NCBI GenBank assembly: GCA_007115705.1
Contig: QXEO01000411.1
Coordinates: 4,939,918-5,003,917 of the forward strand
From: Dactylis glomerata
Taxonomy: Eukaryota > Streptophyta > Magnoliopsida > Poales > Poaceae
Reading direction: 5' to 3'
DNA: 64,000 bases
Numbering within the stretch: position 1 is the first letter of the stretch; each line of letters starts with the position of its first letter. A program made the position numbers and the translations under genes. A model generated the notes under the pieces. It was given only the letters and a program-made list of their open reading frames with translations. It was not told where the DNA came from and did not search any database. Positions 1-10,399 of the stretch are shown here, in pieces.

Positions 1-365
1 ATAACTAATCAAAAGAAAATAGAAAATCAAATATAACTAATCAAAAGAAAAAAGAAAATCAAATATAACTAATCAAAAGAAAAAAGAAAATCAAATATAA
101 CTAATCAAAAGAAAATAGAAAATCAAATATAACTAATCAAAAGAAAAAGGAAAATCAAATATAACTAATCAAAAGAAAAGAAAATCAATAACTAATCAAG
201 AAATAGAAATCAATATAACTAATCAAAAGAAAAAAGAAAATCAAATATTACTAATCAAAAGAAAATAGAAAATCAAATATAACTAATCAAAAAGAAAATC
301 AAATATATCTAATCAAAAGAAAATAGAAAATCAAATATAACTAATCAAAAAGAAAATCAAATGGA
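1..365. repeat. AT-rich tandem array, about 12 copies of a ~32-bp unit
   Basis: The unit reads roughly ataactaatcaaaagaaaat followed by agaaaatcaaat. It recurs about twelve times with small length differences (26-33 bp). It starts at or before the window edge and stops at the unique sequence beginning near 362. It lies just left of the subterminal hairpins of the CACTA element, so it is probably internal to that transposon. No coding potential is visible. Confidence 0.9.
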
Positions 366-423
366 ATGTTGATGATAGCTTCAATATCGAATTTGGCGGG
401 AACAACTGAAAAGTTTAAAACAA

Positions 424-613
424 CCTTTAGCACCGGTTCGTGGCTCAAACCGGTGCTAAAGGGGGTGGCGGTGCAGTTCCCAGCCAGCACCCTTTAGCAC
501 CGGTTGAAGCCATCAACCGGTGCTAAAGGTCTGACCTTTAGCACCAGTTGGTGGCTTCAACCGGTGCTAAAGGACCTTTAGCACCGGTTCAAGCCACGAA
601 CCGGTGCTAAAGG
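424..613. repeat. left subterminal hairpin cluster of the CACTA element
   Basis: There are four consecutive short palindromes, at about 424-461, 491-529, 534-573 and 573-613. Each pairs cctttagcaccggtt with aaccggtgctaaagg around a loop of roughly 7-10 bases. Matching units lie at the right end. In CACTA elements such subterminal repeats bind a transposon-encoded protein. That role is family knowledge and is not shown here. Confidence 0.8.
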
Positions 614-620
614 TGCCTGC

Positions 621-982
621 CTTTATAACTCCCTTCTTCCTCCTCTGCCCGCATCAGAAACTGCTAAGGACTCGCGCGCTAGGAGCAGAACGACGCCGGC
701 AGGCTGCCGAAATTTGCCGCGCCACCGTCGCCGCACCGCGCCGCCGTCGCCCGCTCGCCGCTCACCGATTCCCGCCGCCGTCGCTCGCTGACCGATTCCC
801 GCCGCGCCGCGCCCGCCCGTTGCTGCCGGCCGGCCGTCGCCCGCACGCGCCCGCGCGCCCATCGCCGCCGGCCGTGTTGCTGCGCCCGCCCGTCGCTGCG
901 CCGCCCATCGCCGCCGGCCGTTGCTGCACCCGCCCGTCGCTGCGCCCGCCCCCGTTGCTGCGCCGCCCGCCCGTCGCTCGCT
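621..982 (+). promoter_or_regulatory. putative promoter and GC-rich untranslated first exon of the CACTA gene
   Basis: A TATA-like ctttataac stands at 621-629. It is followed by a very GC-rich, CCG-repeating stretch that ends in a good donor (ctgtaagt, exon end about 982). The matching acceptor is ttctttgcag, ending at 1630, six bases before the ATG at 1636. This is read as a 5' leader exon with a ~650-bp AT-rich leader intron. The open frame at 604-1002 is probably a by-product of base composition. Confidence 0.5.
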
Positions 983-1499
983 GTAAGTCTGCATGCATTT
1001 AATTTGTTAATTTTTTTAGTTATTTTAGGATTTTAGTTATTTGTTAGTTAATTAGTATATTTTAGGTATTTGTTAGTTAATTAGTATATTTTAGGTATTT
1101 TAGTTATTTTAGGTTTTTTAATTACTTTAGTTATTTTTAGGATTTGTTAATTAGTTAATTAGTTAGTTAGTAGCATTTGTTATAAAATAATATCATTTTG
1201 TTAGTTATTAGCATATTTTAGTTATTTAGTTATGTTTTTTAGTTATTTAGTTATTTAGTTATTTAGTTAGGATTAATTCTTCACATCATATGCATGAGCA
1301 GAGTTAAATATAATTTAAACATATTTTGAATTATTAAATAAATTTGGGTGGTAAAATAAGGGTTTGCACGAGATATATTTTTTTATTTTTTACTCACAAC
1401 ACTACAAATATTGATTTACCATGAAACTTGATCATGCATACTTACATGCATCAAACTCGTGAACAATTTTAGGTCTTTAATTTTTTTAGGTTATAAAAT

Positions 1500-1580
1500 G
1501 GGGCGTTGGCCGGGCGCCGGCGTGGTGGGGAGGGAAGACCTAATCTTCCCCCACCGTGCCGGCGCTCGGCCAACGCCCCC
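1500..1580. repeat. GC-rich near-perfect inverted repeat in the leader intron
   Basis: The left arm (from ggggcgttggcc at 1500) and the right arm (ending ggccaacgccccc at 1580) are reverse complements over about 36-38 bases. They have only a few mismatches and a loop of a few bases. It is the only GC-rich block in an otherwise AT-rich intron. Confidence 0.75.
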
Positions 1581-1635
1581 TTTTTTTTGGTCTCCGTATT
1601 ATTATAATAATTTGTAATAATTCTTTGCAGAAACT

Positions 1636-4600
1636 ATGGATCTCGGAAGAGACGACTTCCAGGAAAATATTATCGAGGACATCATCCGCGATAATAATGA
1701 TGACGATGTCACCTCGTTGTTTCTAAACAACTCCAGTGAGGGAGACGAACAAAATCGTAGAGATGGCTTCGATGAGGGAGAAGGTGCCGGAGAGGATGGC
1801 ACCGGTGAAGTAGAAGGTGCCAGAGAGGGAGAAGGTGCCGGAGTGGATGGAGGCACCGGTGAAGGAGAAGGTGCCGGAGAGGGAGAATGTGCCGAAGATG
1901 AGGGAGAAGGCACCGGCGAGGTAGATGTGTATTAATAATAAATTAAGCATTTGTTGTATAGTTGGATTATTTGATTTGTTATACATATATTAACGCTCCT
2001 TCTTCTTTTAGCCCTCTGGATCGAGCCACTCTTCTGCAAATAGAAGAGGTCCGGCCAGAAGGTTGGAAGAACATGAAAGGTACCGAATAGAAGAAATCGG
2101 TGAAGATGGCGAACCGATTGCTCCCGCGGCTCACGCAAGTAAATTTATAAGACAATGCGGAGTTCTTGTTAGGGACAACATTCCGATCACCATTCGAGAA
2201 TGGAAGAAGACAAAGACGGAACCAGTTAAATATGTCCGCAACAGATTGAAGAATATTCTTTGGAAGAAGCTCATGGTTAATTTTACCCTACCAGAGGCGC
2301 CACAGGTGGATCGAACTGAGGTGGTTCCAAATGAGGAGGATTCAAATGAGGAGGATTCAGATGACGATGATCGTCATCTGAATATCATAGAGCGGAAAGT
2401 CAAGAAGTGGACTCTTTCGAGGATGGCAATACAATTCAACACCTGGAAGAAAAGATTGTACAAGGATTTTGTCGACCAACAAAAGACTCCGGTGTTCACT
2501 GGACAATATGAGAAGATAAAAGATCACTGGGACGCATTCGTGGAGTACAAGACTTCAGAGGCAGCTAAGCGAAGGTCAGAAATAAATAAGAAAAATGCTG
2601 CTAAAAAGAAGTATCACCATACTATGGGGCAAGGAGGCTACAAGACTGGCAAGCCTAAGTGGAAGAAGATGGAGGACGATCTAATTGCCAAAGGGATCAT
2701 TCCGGAGACATTGAAATGGAATGATCGGTCAAGGGATTGGTTTTACGGGCATGGAGGGAAGTTGGACTCGGAAGGGAAGTGTGTATATACAAAAAAGCAT
2801 GACGAAGACCCTCTTCCCATTGATGCCCTTAGAAGCGCATCAAAGGATGTTTAAGAGGGAAGGTTCCATCCCGAAAGAGAGAAGGACAAGCTCACGCGCG
2901 CCCTTGGGAATGATGAACACCCAGGACGAACACGAACCACTCCGGGCTCCAAACCGTGGAAACTCGGGTTTCCCGTGGAAATGAAGAAATTTCCCGATAG
3001 AAGCCGTCAGAGAAGAAAGGAAAGGGAAGCAGACCGCATGTCTCAGATAGAACAAGAGCTGAAGCGGCAATCAGACTTGTTAAATCGGATAAGTCAGCAA
3101 GGAACCGCCGCATCTCAGCCACAGATAGAAGCCGGATATGATGCTACCGGCCCATCATCTCAGCGGAAAAGCAGCGTGGCTTCCACGTACCTCCCAGCGG
3201 ATGATGATGAACCAGCGATCCGCTACCCAGTGGATGATATCACGGAGTCGACATCTTGCGAGCTACATGTGAAGGTCGTGAACATAACCATGAAGGTGGC
3301 GGTCGGCTATGCCTTACCCATTGGACCTGATTCAACTTATCATTGCCGTCCGATTCCACCTGGCTATGCTGTTGCCGGGGTGGATGAAGTTATGGGCGGA
3401 TTTGAGCAGCTGAAGCTTGACCACCCTGCGGGTGAAGGGGATTTGTACGAGCTGGGAGAAGCCAAGAAGACCACCGTTCTATGGCTAAAGGAATTAATCG
3501 TGCTTCCAAATTGGACGCCAAGGTCTCCAGCACGTCACCCTTCTCCACCGCCACATCAGCCTTCTCCGCCATCTCCGCGTCAGCCTTCTCCGCCATCTCC
3601 ACGTCAGCCTTCTCCAGCATACCAGCCTTCGCCAGCTAGTGAGCCGTCTCCGCCACCTCCACCCACTGAGGCTCAGAGCCAAAAGCAGAAGCGTACCATC
3701 GCCGCTCCCAAGAGTAAACGATCACCGATCCGTCGACAGGAGCCCCTTCCAAGAGTACCTAAGGTTCCTCCAAAGAGACCTTACGACTATACTCCGGAGG
3801 AAAACGCGGCGAAGGTACAAGAGAAATCAAAGAACTTCTTTGAAAATTTGAAGAGAAAGAAGACCGAGCAGTCCGCCGAGCAGCCTCCTCTAGATCCAAA
3901 AGTGTTAAAAATGTTGAAGAACCTTCAGCAACCCGAGCCAAGGCTTGCATCAGATTATGACCGCACTATTCTCAAGTCAGATGCAGCAAAGCGGTCGAAA
4001 GGTAAATCAGTTCCTCAGCTCGGAGAACAGATGAACTCTTGCCCCCCGCTCCAAGTGTTTCCCGATGTCCAGTATGATCCAGAGATCATAGCACTATACA
4101 AAGAGGAGGCCGAAGCTGCAGGTATGTCTGTTGCTCAATACTTAAGCAGGTGTGATTTCCCCACGGCTGAAGTAGTAGCATACAAATACCGGTATGGGAG
4201 CCCTCTCGTCAGACCCGAGGAGATTCCGAATCTACCAACAAGAATGCGAAAATTGCATAAGTGGTACTTGGAAGCCTCGCAGCGTGGGCATAATTGGATC
4301 GTAATAGGAATTAATGATGAGCATTACTTTCGTGGAACCGACGACATAAACATCGAATTTGCTGAATTATTTCAGTTATACAATCATGATGCCCTCGACA
4401 AATCGATGATCAGTGCCTATTGTTTGTATGTATTATTTTTCCTTGTAACTATAAGTCTTTATCTCATCTCGTTTATTGCATGCATAATTTTACTCACTAT
4501 ATTATGCAGATTGAAGAAACTCGAATGCAAAAGAGGACAAATCTATGATATTGGGTTCATTGACCCATATACCGTGAACGAGGTAACTCTCCATAACCAT

Positions 4601-5472
4601 ATCAAGGACACGGAGGATAACTTGGTATGGGCGTTAAGGAAACAAGAAACCATGACGAAAATACTATTTCCTTACAATTTCAAGTGAGTGTGTTAACTGT
4701 CTTATACACATTACTATATATTTTGGTTACTCGATGTTAAGTGTGTGTTATGTGTGTGCGCAGCTATCATTTTATTCTGCTAGTTATTGAACTTGATAGA
4801 GGACGAGTACTAGTCATGGACTCGAAAAAAAAATCCCTTGAGACATTCGGGGATATGATTGATACACTCCAGCGGTAATTTCAATCATTATGCATGGCAC
4901 TATATCAGCTACTTTCGTTCATTTCCCGATATCAAGTAATTACTAACTTCTTTATTCATTTTCTTTGCGGGGCAGTGCTTGGAAACGGTTCACGGCTAAG
5001 GCACCGGGTCCCTGGAGAAATGAGCTTGAATTTAAACAAGTACCGGTAAGTACTACTAGCTAGGTCCGCGCATCTCTTTGGTTCTAGTTTCAATACCATT
5101 ATCATCCTTGATTATTATTTTGATTGAACTCTATTCTCATAAAGTGCTTGAAGCAAGAAGACGGGAATAATTTATGTGGATTCTATGTCTGCGAGTTCAT
5201 GCGAGAGACTTGTCGTGAGAAGAGAAGACTAGAACAACTAGAGGTACGTAAACAATATTCACAATTTTATTTTATTACCATCATTTATGTTGAGTTTCTT
5301 CATTCATATATATTGATCCCCTTCTTTACATTAGATCGAACTGAAGCGGGATCGTCTTCTAGCAACCGAGCGTATACGAGCAATTCAAGAGGAACTGGCG
5401 AGATTCTTACTTGATGAGGTCATAGCACCAACCGGTGAATACCATCGGCATTACGAGTTTGGAAAATCATAG
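1636..5472 (+). pseudogene. CACTA ORF: Transposase_24-like plus C-terminal Ulp1-type protease, one nonsense codon
   Basis: Seven GT-AG exons give one consistent frame of 1,097 codons: 1636-1920, 2012-4425, 4510-4683, 4764-4874, 4976-5045, 5145-5243 and 5335-5472. All splice phases agree. Exon 1 is acidic with Glu/Gly repeats. About 2400-2720 resembles the Ptta/En/Spm Transposase_24 region. About 3530-3700 is Pro/Ser-rich. The C-terminal part matches C48 (Ulp1/SENP-like) cysteine proteases. Its candidate catalytic residues are His (4768-4770), Asp (4819-4821), Gln (5154-5156) and Cys (5175-5177, in LCGFYVC). A single TAA at 2851-2853, possibly from CAA, interrupts exon 2, and the frame continues unchanged after it. 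The protease may act on SUMO-like conjugates or on transposon proteins, but its function is unproven. Plant CACTA and Mutator elements are known to carry such domains. Confidence 0.75.
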
Positions 5473-5714
5473 CCGAAATTATATTGTATATATGCATGAA
5501 CGTGTACAATGTACCATTATGTAATATGTTCGACCAAGCACGATATAACATGAGACGTACTAGCTTCGATCTCTATATGTATGACAATATTGTGTAATAT
5601 GATGGTTTCTTTTATATGTGCATCAACGTGTTTCAAATAACCGAAAAAACCGTATTTAAAATGGCTAGGGTTTAGGGTTTTAGCCAAACGCGGCAGGGGC
5701 TGCCACGTCGCCAA

Positions 5715-5924
5715 CCTTTAGCACCGGTTCATATTACGAACCGGTGCTAAAGGTCCATCGGCCGGGGCTGATCTACACGGCCACGCGGAGACCCTTTAGC
5801 ACCGGTTCGTAACGCAACCGGTGCTAAAGATTTAGGGCATTAGTCCCGGATGCGTTGCACCGGTTGCAAAACCGGTGCAAAATGGAGTTAGCAACCGGTG
5901 CTAATGCCCCGATTTCCACTAGTG
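5715..5924. repeat. right subterminal repeats and terminal inverted repeat of the CACTA element
   Basis: Palindromes of the cctttagcaccggtt type lie at 5715-5753 and 5792-5829. A degenerate terminal hairpin at about 5855-5905 runs into the CACTAGTG end at 5917-5924. The units match those at 424-613. Confidence 0.85.
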
Positions 5925-5927
5925 TTA

Positions 5928-7181
5928 TCCATAGTAGCTTAATAAGAACCTTTCAAAATTGAGGTCCTGATCCATATGATGCCATCAAATTATAGGATTG
6001 GAGGACATCAACGATGACATGTGTCAGCTCAATGGAAATATTTTGATTCAGTTACATGAGAACCCTGTTTACGGAAATGATGGGCATGAGATCGAACACA
6101 TTTACTTTATCCCTCTATTTATTTCCACTCACCTATGGTGGATAAACTATTGTCCTTTCGTTCAATCGAACACATTTACTTATCATTTTGCTTATGTCTC
6201 CTAATATCTCCATCAATTCATCAAACTCCACTAAGTATGTGCTTCAGTTCCCTCTGTTACTACCCTTTATTAACCTAGAAACAGAAATCTCATTGACCCT
6301 CTTTCTCCAAGAACGTGTGGATTGGATCCTCTACAACATAGCCATTTATTTAACCCATTGAACTAATGGAAGAGTCAAAGTTTTCACTGTATTCGCCATT
6401 GTTCAAGAATCAGTTCCTTCTTATTGCTTACAGGCTGAACTACAGTTTATTGTCACATTAATGTACTTTAGATAATTTTGTCAAATATATAAAAAGAGAA
6501 AAATCAAGGGTTTGCACTAATGTTATGGTTATAATATAAGAAACTTGTCTATATAATATAAAATGCATTGAATACAATTAGCTGCTATCAAAGCTTCAGT
6601 TTAAATTTTGAAAGGCTACTACCAAAGAAAAGAATGAATACTACAATCAGGGTAGAATAGAAGCAATATACTTATGTCTTAAAAATTATTCAATTGACAG
6701 TATAACTAAGGTGCATCGTAAATTCCACTTAATTATGTTTTGTTGCATCGTAACACATTTCCAACAGAGTCCGTCAAGCAAATATGTCAAAACATAGGAA
6801 GCACCAAGGATGTGTGTGCGTGCAGAACTAAAGGTATTTTGTTGTGGCGAAGATACGTACTTCCTATCGGCCACGGATGAGGGGCTTGTCAAACACGTCT
6901 CCCCACGCCAATAATCTTGCCCACCCTCCTCTGGAGTTGACCCTCCTACGGCAGAGAAAGGGGGAGGCATCACAAGAGGTAGTTGAATGTGCATAAGTGA
7001 AAGTAAAAGACTGCTACACACGAGGTTTTTTACTTATCACGGTAGTGCATTTAAAAAAAAAGTAGCTGACCAAGTTAATCCAAGTTCACTGTCATGAAAG
7101 CCCAAATTTATCTGCAGGTTCACTGTCCTGAAAACCCAAGTTAAAAACATTATGCACAAAAGTAAGTGGTGGCGCGGTGTT
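5928..7181. other. unassigned AT-rich sequence between the CACTA element and an LTR remnant
   Basis: I recognise no gene or element here. A 68-codon open frame at 5998-6204 begins with an acidic, gene-like peptide (MEDINDDMCQLNGN), but it has no visible splice partners. A GC-richer patch at about 6840-6990 looks like old coding or leader sequence. Two imperfect copies of a 'ttcactgtc.tgaaa.cccaa' motif lie at about 7085-7135. This is probably ancient, degenerate intergenic DNA. Confidence 0.4.
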
Positions 7182-8451
7182 GATGATGTAAATGACCGTC
7201 CAGTTGGAAACCCCAAGAGAAGGTTTGATGAGTACAGCAACAAGTTTTTCCTCAGTTATGAAACCAAGGTATGTCAATCCAGTAGGAAAAAAGTCAAACT
7301 CCAGAAGGTGATGCCTGCTAGCCTAGTGACACTCCAACAAGGGCGCCGTTAACGATACTTGTTAGCGCGTCTTCAGCTAGTAGCAACGCGGAACCTGCAC
7401 ACAACACAACCAAGAACTTTGCTCCCAACTTATGATGAGGTTGTCAATCTCACCGGTTTGCTGTAAACAAAGAAATGAGCGTATCGAATGGAAAGCAATA
7501 GTAGTATGCGAGAAAGTAAACAGTGCGAGTAAAATAAACAGGTAATAGCAATGTAAAGGAAATTGGACCGGGGTCCATAGTTCACTAGTGGTGTCTCTCC
7601 ATAAGATAAATAACGACATGCTGGGTAAACAAATTACAGTTGGGCAATTGATAGAATAAAGATAGCGTGCATATGTCAAGAGGATCACTATGAGATTTAC
7701 TCTGGGCATTACAACAAGATACATAGACCGCCATCCAACTGCATCTATGACTAATAATCTACCCACGGGAAATCATCCGAGGACCCCGTGAATATTAAAT
7801 TGCGAACAACAGATAACTGCATTAAGCAAATTATGTAATGTAAACAAAGCATATATCCTTGGACATAAGAATGTTGTTTTCTCCCTAGTGGCAACAACAC
7901 ATCTACAACCTTAGAGGTTTCTGTCACTCCCCCAAATTAAATAGAGGCATGAACCCGACTATCGAGCATAAATACCCCCTCTTGGAGTCACTAGTATCTA
8001 CTTGGCCAAGATAGCTACTAACAATGGAGAGCATGCAAGATCATAAACAACATAGAGATAAGATAAGATAATATTCAGCACATCAACTCAATCATAACAC
8101 CAATATACATCGGATCCCAACAAACACAACATGTAGAATTACATAACGGTAATCTCGATCATGTAGGACAGCTCACGAGATCTAAACATGAAGCACATGG
8201 TGGAGAAGACAACCAACTAGCTACTGCTATGGACCCATAGTCCAAGGTAGACTACTAACTCATCGCGCCGGAGGCAAGCATGGCGATGAAGAAGACCTCC
8301 GGTGGCGATTCCCCTCTCCAGCAGGGTGCCGAGAAGAGCTTCTGGACCCTCCCGATCTCGGGTCAATGATGGCGGCGGATCGCGATGTGATTCTGGAAAA
8401 TTGATCGGGTCTTTAGATTTTTCCCATCGGGGGGTCTTTATAGGCGAAGGG
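7182..8451 (-). mobile_element. degenerate LTR remnant, inverted relative to the F element LTR
   Basis: Read on the minus strand, this stretch follows the LTR at 58494-60135 from about 58853 to its end. It includes the ctttataggcgaa TATA region, the cluster around the Gly/Asp-rich leader, and the 3' end near ttgggg-ttcc. It is clearly diverged, with many substitutions and short indels. The first ~360 bp of the LTR are missing, cut off where a tgtaacacc-type LTR begins at 8452. The last bases before that junction (aaggg, 8447-8451) could be a target duplication whose partner is not in the window. Confidence 0.7.
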
Positions 8452-8787
8452 TGTAACACCTCACTTTTTGTAGATCTTATTGAGACCTTGGTTAAATGCT
8501 TTATTTTGGGTGAATTAAAAACTTTGCTTTGTTGCAAGCTTGGATGATAGCATGTATGATTTCATGCAAGTGCTTGTGCATGTGTGTGTGATTGGCATGA
8601 TTAAATTTTAGCACTTCCAACTCTTATGCAGCTAACAATTAGAATTTGTGCAATGATTTTATGTGATGATTTTGGCACCTAGTGCTGGTTTGTGTAAACC
8701 AAAAGCCCTAGCTCAATTCTCTTGCTTGATCACACCACCCACCTATTTCTTTCTCTTTATTTTTGCACCTTTATTCGAAAGAGAAGG
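8452..8787 (+). mobile_element. start of a long LTR beginning tgtaacacc (possibly Tekay/Del-like), first half
   Basis: The sequence starts TGTAACACC, which is common for long-LTR grass Gypsy elements. It runs to the GAAGG target site at 8783-8787, where element A is inserted. The same sequence continues at 56384. No coding region is seen. The family assignment rests on the terminal motif and style only. Confidence 0.45.
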
Positions 8788-9121
8788 TGACGAGGGTTAA
8801 CTCGACAAATATCCTAGATGAAGGACTTAGGATCGGGGAGACAGGGCGTCGGATGAACTCGAAGGTAAACTCAATCAAACAAGGTGGCTATGAAAGTAAA
8901 CGTGGGTGTAGAACCTGGCTTGCTTTCAATCTATCCCACACCGTGCCCTCCTGGCCCCTTTATATAGGTGGCCAGGTCTCAAGGATCGGGTGGGATCCGA
9001 TACAGATTACAATATCGATATACGACATGAACTCGTATTTCGACTAATGTTACAATTGGGCCTAGCTTAACGGGCCTCAGGGGTACTCAACTGATGGGCT
9101 CTATTATCTATACCCTTGTCA
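8788..9121 (-). repeat. 3' LTR of element A
   Basis: It is 334 bp, with TG...CA ends when read on the minus strand (tgacaaggg ... ccctcgtca). It holds a TATA box (cctatataaagg on the minus strand). It is nearly identical to 56045-56378 and clearly related to the 336-bp LTRs of element B. Confidence 0.95.
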
Positions 9122-10270
9122 GTAGCCCCCGAGATTCTACCAGAATTGCAGATTCGGGTTGAATCTCAGATCTTCAATTCTTCGACTTGATCAATACTTG
9201 ACTTCTTGAAATCTTGAAATATTTGACTTGGTCTTTCGACTTATCTTTTTCTATACTATCTCGCAAGGGGTTTTGATGAACAAGCCTGACAACTCTGACG
9301 GATCAAGAGGTCAGTTAACTGCCGGAACAGACACTTGCCACCTACTTCAAATTCAATCTCCTTGGACTTGAATTCGGGAAACCGGTCAAACTCATTTTTT
9401 TGCCGCATTTAGGACTTACAAAGAATGAGTCCCAGTGGTTCTCAGGGTACCTAGTGCGTCCACCAGGATTTTTCTTCGCGTCGTAGACACGGATACATAC
9501 CAGCAGAGCGCATCCATGTGCGTATACTAGTCCACACAGGACGGATCCTGGGGTCTTACCTTCGTGATATATTTCAGTCACGGCATTCGAGTTTTGTCGC
9601 GATGACGCAACCCGAGAATCATATATCGCAGCCTTGTTTGACTGTTCCAGCGTACAAAATATTCAGGTTCATTCAACCTTAATCGATAAAAATCTTCCTC
9701 CCGATGGTAGTAATGATGCTTCCAGAATCTTATTCGCCTTCATTGTTCATTATAAAACATCGTCGAGTGCGCGCCCAGCGCTCCCAATGGTAGTAGCCCC
9801 CGAGGCTATAGTCGAAAAAATCTTTTTTCGAGTATAGTCTTAAAGACAGCGTGCCTTCTTTCATGTCGTGAGATCATAATGCGACTCAATAATATCGTTG
9901 GGTGCGCGCCCAGCGCTACCGATGGTAGTAGCCCCCGAGGCTATAGCCGAATATTTTTGGGTATAGACTCAAAGAATGATTCCTCCTTTACCAGGCTCAA
10001 TTTTTCGTCGGCTTCCTTGACCTTATCTTATTCAAGTTTGCCAACTCGAACCATCTTTGGAATGTTCATCTTATTAGCGTCCACTGCTTATCATAGTCTT
10101 CAGTTCTCGTTACCCGTACGTTTGTGACGTCATTAATCTGTTTGTAATTATTTCTAGATTTTGACCGTTACCCATGGACAGCGCGGTAATTTCACAATTT
10201 CTCTGGCCGTTAGTGGGCTACCATTTCCACTCCTTGCGCCACGTCTCAGCCCACGTTCCGTTACCTGGAA
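9122..10270 (-). other. 3' noncoding region of element A, shared with element B
   Basis: After the polypurine tract at 9122-9133, no long frame is convincing. About 9122-9620 matches the reverse complement of 54740-55218 in element B, so both elements share this 3' region. Repeated short modules are visible (gtagcccccgaggctatag at about 9791 and 9928). I see no gene. Confidence 0.7.
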
Positions 10271-10271
10271 G

Positions 10272-10280
10272 CTATATAAG
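10272..10280 (+). promoter_or_regulatory. TATA box of the antisense gene in element A
   Basis: The sequence ctatataag stands 128 bp upstream of the ATG at 10400. It is followed by a CT/CCG-rich stretch resembling a plant 5' leader. It points opposite to the element's own transcription. Confidence 0.55.
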
Positions 10281-10399
10281 GGGAGAGTAGGGAAATTCAC
10301 TATTTACCAGTTCCTTGCTTCCACCGCCGCCACCATTATTGCAATCTCTGCGCTCCTTTGATCTCCTGCTTAGCCCCCGTGCGCAGATCGTAGATGCGC

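Larger units (their letters stand above)
1..5924 (+). mobile_element. CACTA (En/Spm) DNA transposon, left end outside the window
   Basis: The right end is the inverted terminus CACTAGTGGAAATCGGGGC, read on the minus strand at 5906-5924. It is followed by tta as the possible 3-bp target duplication. Inverted copies of CCTTTAGCACCGGTT occur in clusters near the left (424-613) and right (5715-5924) ends, as expected for CACTA subterminal repeats. Between them is one spliced gene with Transposase_24-like and Ulp1-like parts. No TNP2-type (DDE) transposase is visible. Because left subterminal repeats precede the gene, the element is probably non-autonomous, unless a transposase lies further left. 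The CACTA left terminus itself is not in the window. Confidence 0.85.

Noticed and set aside
1..365. Regular spaced repeats that might be a CRISPR array
   Set aside because: The units are contiguous, AT-rich and without unique spacers, in plant repeat DNA. It is a minisatellite.
604..1002. 132-codon Arg/Pro-rich frame
   Set aside because: CCG-repeat composition keeps several frames open on both strands; it lies in the untranslated leader exon and has no motif.
9342..9581. 79-codon minus-strand frame
   Set aside because: It lies in the 3' noncoding region shared by elements A and B, and the counterpart in B is not open over the same length.
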